A stretch of 64,000 nucleotides of DNA from Sphingomonas parapaucimobilis NBRC 15100 (GTDB lineage: Bacteria; Pseudomonadota; Alphaproteobacteria; Sphingomonadales; Sphingomonadaceae), in NCBI RefSeq assembly GCF_000787715.1, contig NZ_BBPI01000018.1, positions 1 to 64,000 on the forward strand, in the 5' to 3' direction. The position numbers were made by a program, and so were the translations under genes. The notes under the pieces were generated by a model. The model was given only the letters and a program-made list of their open reading frames with translations, searched no databases and was not told where the DNA came from. Shown piece after piece: positions 62,847 to 64,000 of this stretch (within the stretch, counting starts at the first letter, position 1; each line of letters opens with the position of its first letter).

Positions 62847-64000
<1,154 letters not shown>

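Overview
The window looks like the chromosome of a sphingomonad (Alphaproteobacteria, Sphingomonadaceae, Sphingomonas-like). Coding sequence is GC-rich. The gene content fits that group: a GapR/DUF2312 protein, a DUF1244 protein, YebC next to ruvC-ruvA-ruvB, a polyhydroxyalkanoic-acid-system small protein, a GAF-domain PtsP, and CIRCE-controlled groESL. Intergenic spaces carry several families of short dispersed inverted repeats, mostly at 3' ends of genes. This assignment is inference from protein families and gene order, not from an rRNA gene; none is present.

Layout. 1-9.5 kb: broken GNAT gene, pyruvate kinase, DUF1244, gapR, a HerA-like ATPase, DUF1003, yebC, ruvC, ruvA, a 2-hydroxyacid dehydrogenase, ruvB. 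9.5-14.7 kb: a 6S-like structured RNA, a TelA / XpaC-like / EreA-ChaN-fold operon, an unannotated 18-codon gene with a perfect Shine-Dalgarno and its own terminator, a lipoprotein and a PRC-barrel protein. 14.8-29.8 kb: core genes (uvrB, metallo-hydrolase, two small membrane proteins, alkylated-base glycosylase, ferredoxin, rlmB, M28 peptidase, tRNA-Tyr, tRNA-Gly, PHA-system protein, pmbA, cysQ, cobB, a HEPN-like accessory gene, dapB, nth).

29.86-42.20 kb is a 12.3-kb integrated element in the 3' end of tRNA-Arg(CCG), bounded by 17-bp direct repeats. It encodes an integrase, a primase/helicase, small and large terminase, portal, a prohead protease/major capsid fusion, a gpW-like head-tail joiner and DUF2190, but no recognisable tail, lysis or repressor gene. 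This is the layout of a capsid-forming phage satellite (cf-PICI-like). It contains nine GTTGCGACC iterons phased at about 11/22 bp beside an AT-rich palindrome, a shared TTGTAAAAT operator motif at two control regions, a cargo gene of unknown function with its own promoter between terminase and portal, and an inverted repeat that would hide the ribosome binding site of the portal gene. I consider this the most interesting part of the window.

42.2-45.8 kb is a scar of older insertions: a large serine recombinase fragment read through the right attachment site, an SDR / MoaF-like / LysR cluster (the LysR gene has ATA where its start should be) and a traG-like remnant. From 45.84 kb the core resumes: ptsP, a RodZ-like protein, cpoB, tilS, ftsH, a dienelactone hydrolase, a frameshifted glutathione S-transferase, gor, pgi, an unknown accessory gene, a GNAT acetyltransferase, sppA, and groES-groEL (groEL runs off the window).

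The core genes form recognisable working sets. RuvABC, UvrB, Nth, the AlkA-like glycosylase and the HerA-like ATPase serve DNA repair. FtsH, SppA and GroESL serve protein quality control. CpoB and the RodZ-like protein serve the envelope. Gor, the broken GST and ferredoxin serve redox chemistry. Pyk, Pgi and PtsP link sugar metabolism to phosphotransfer signalling.
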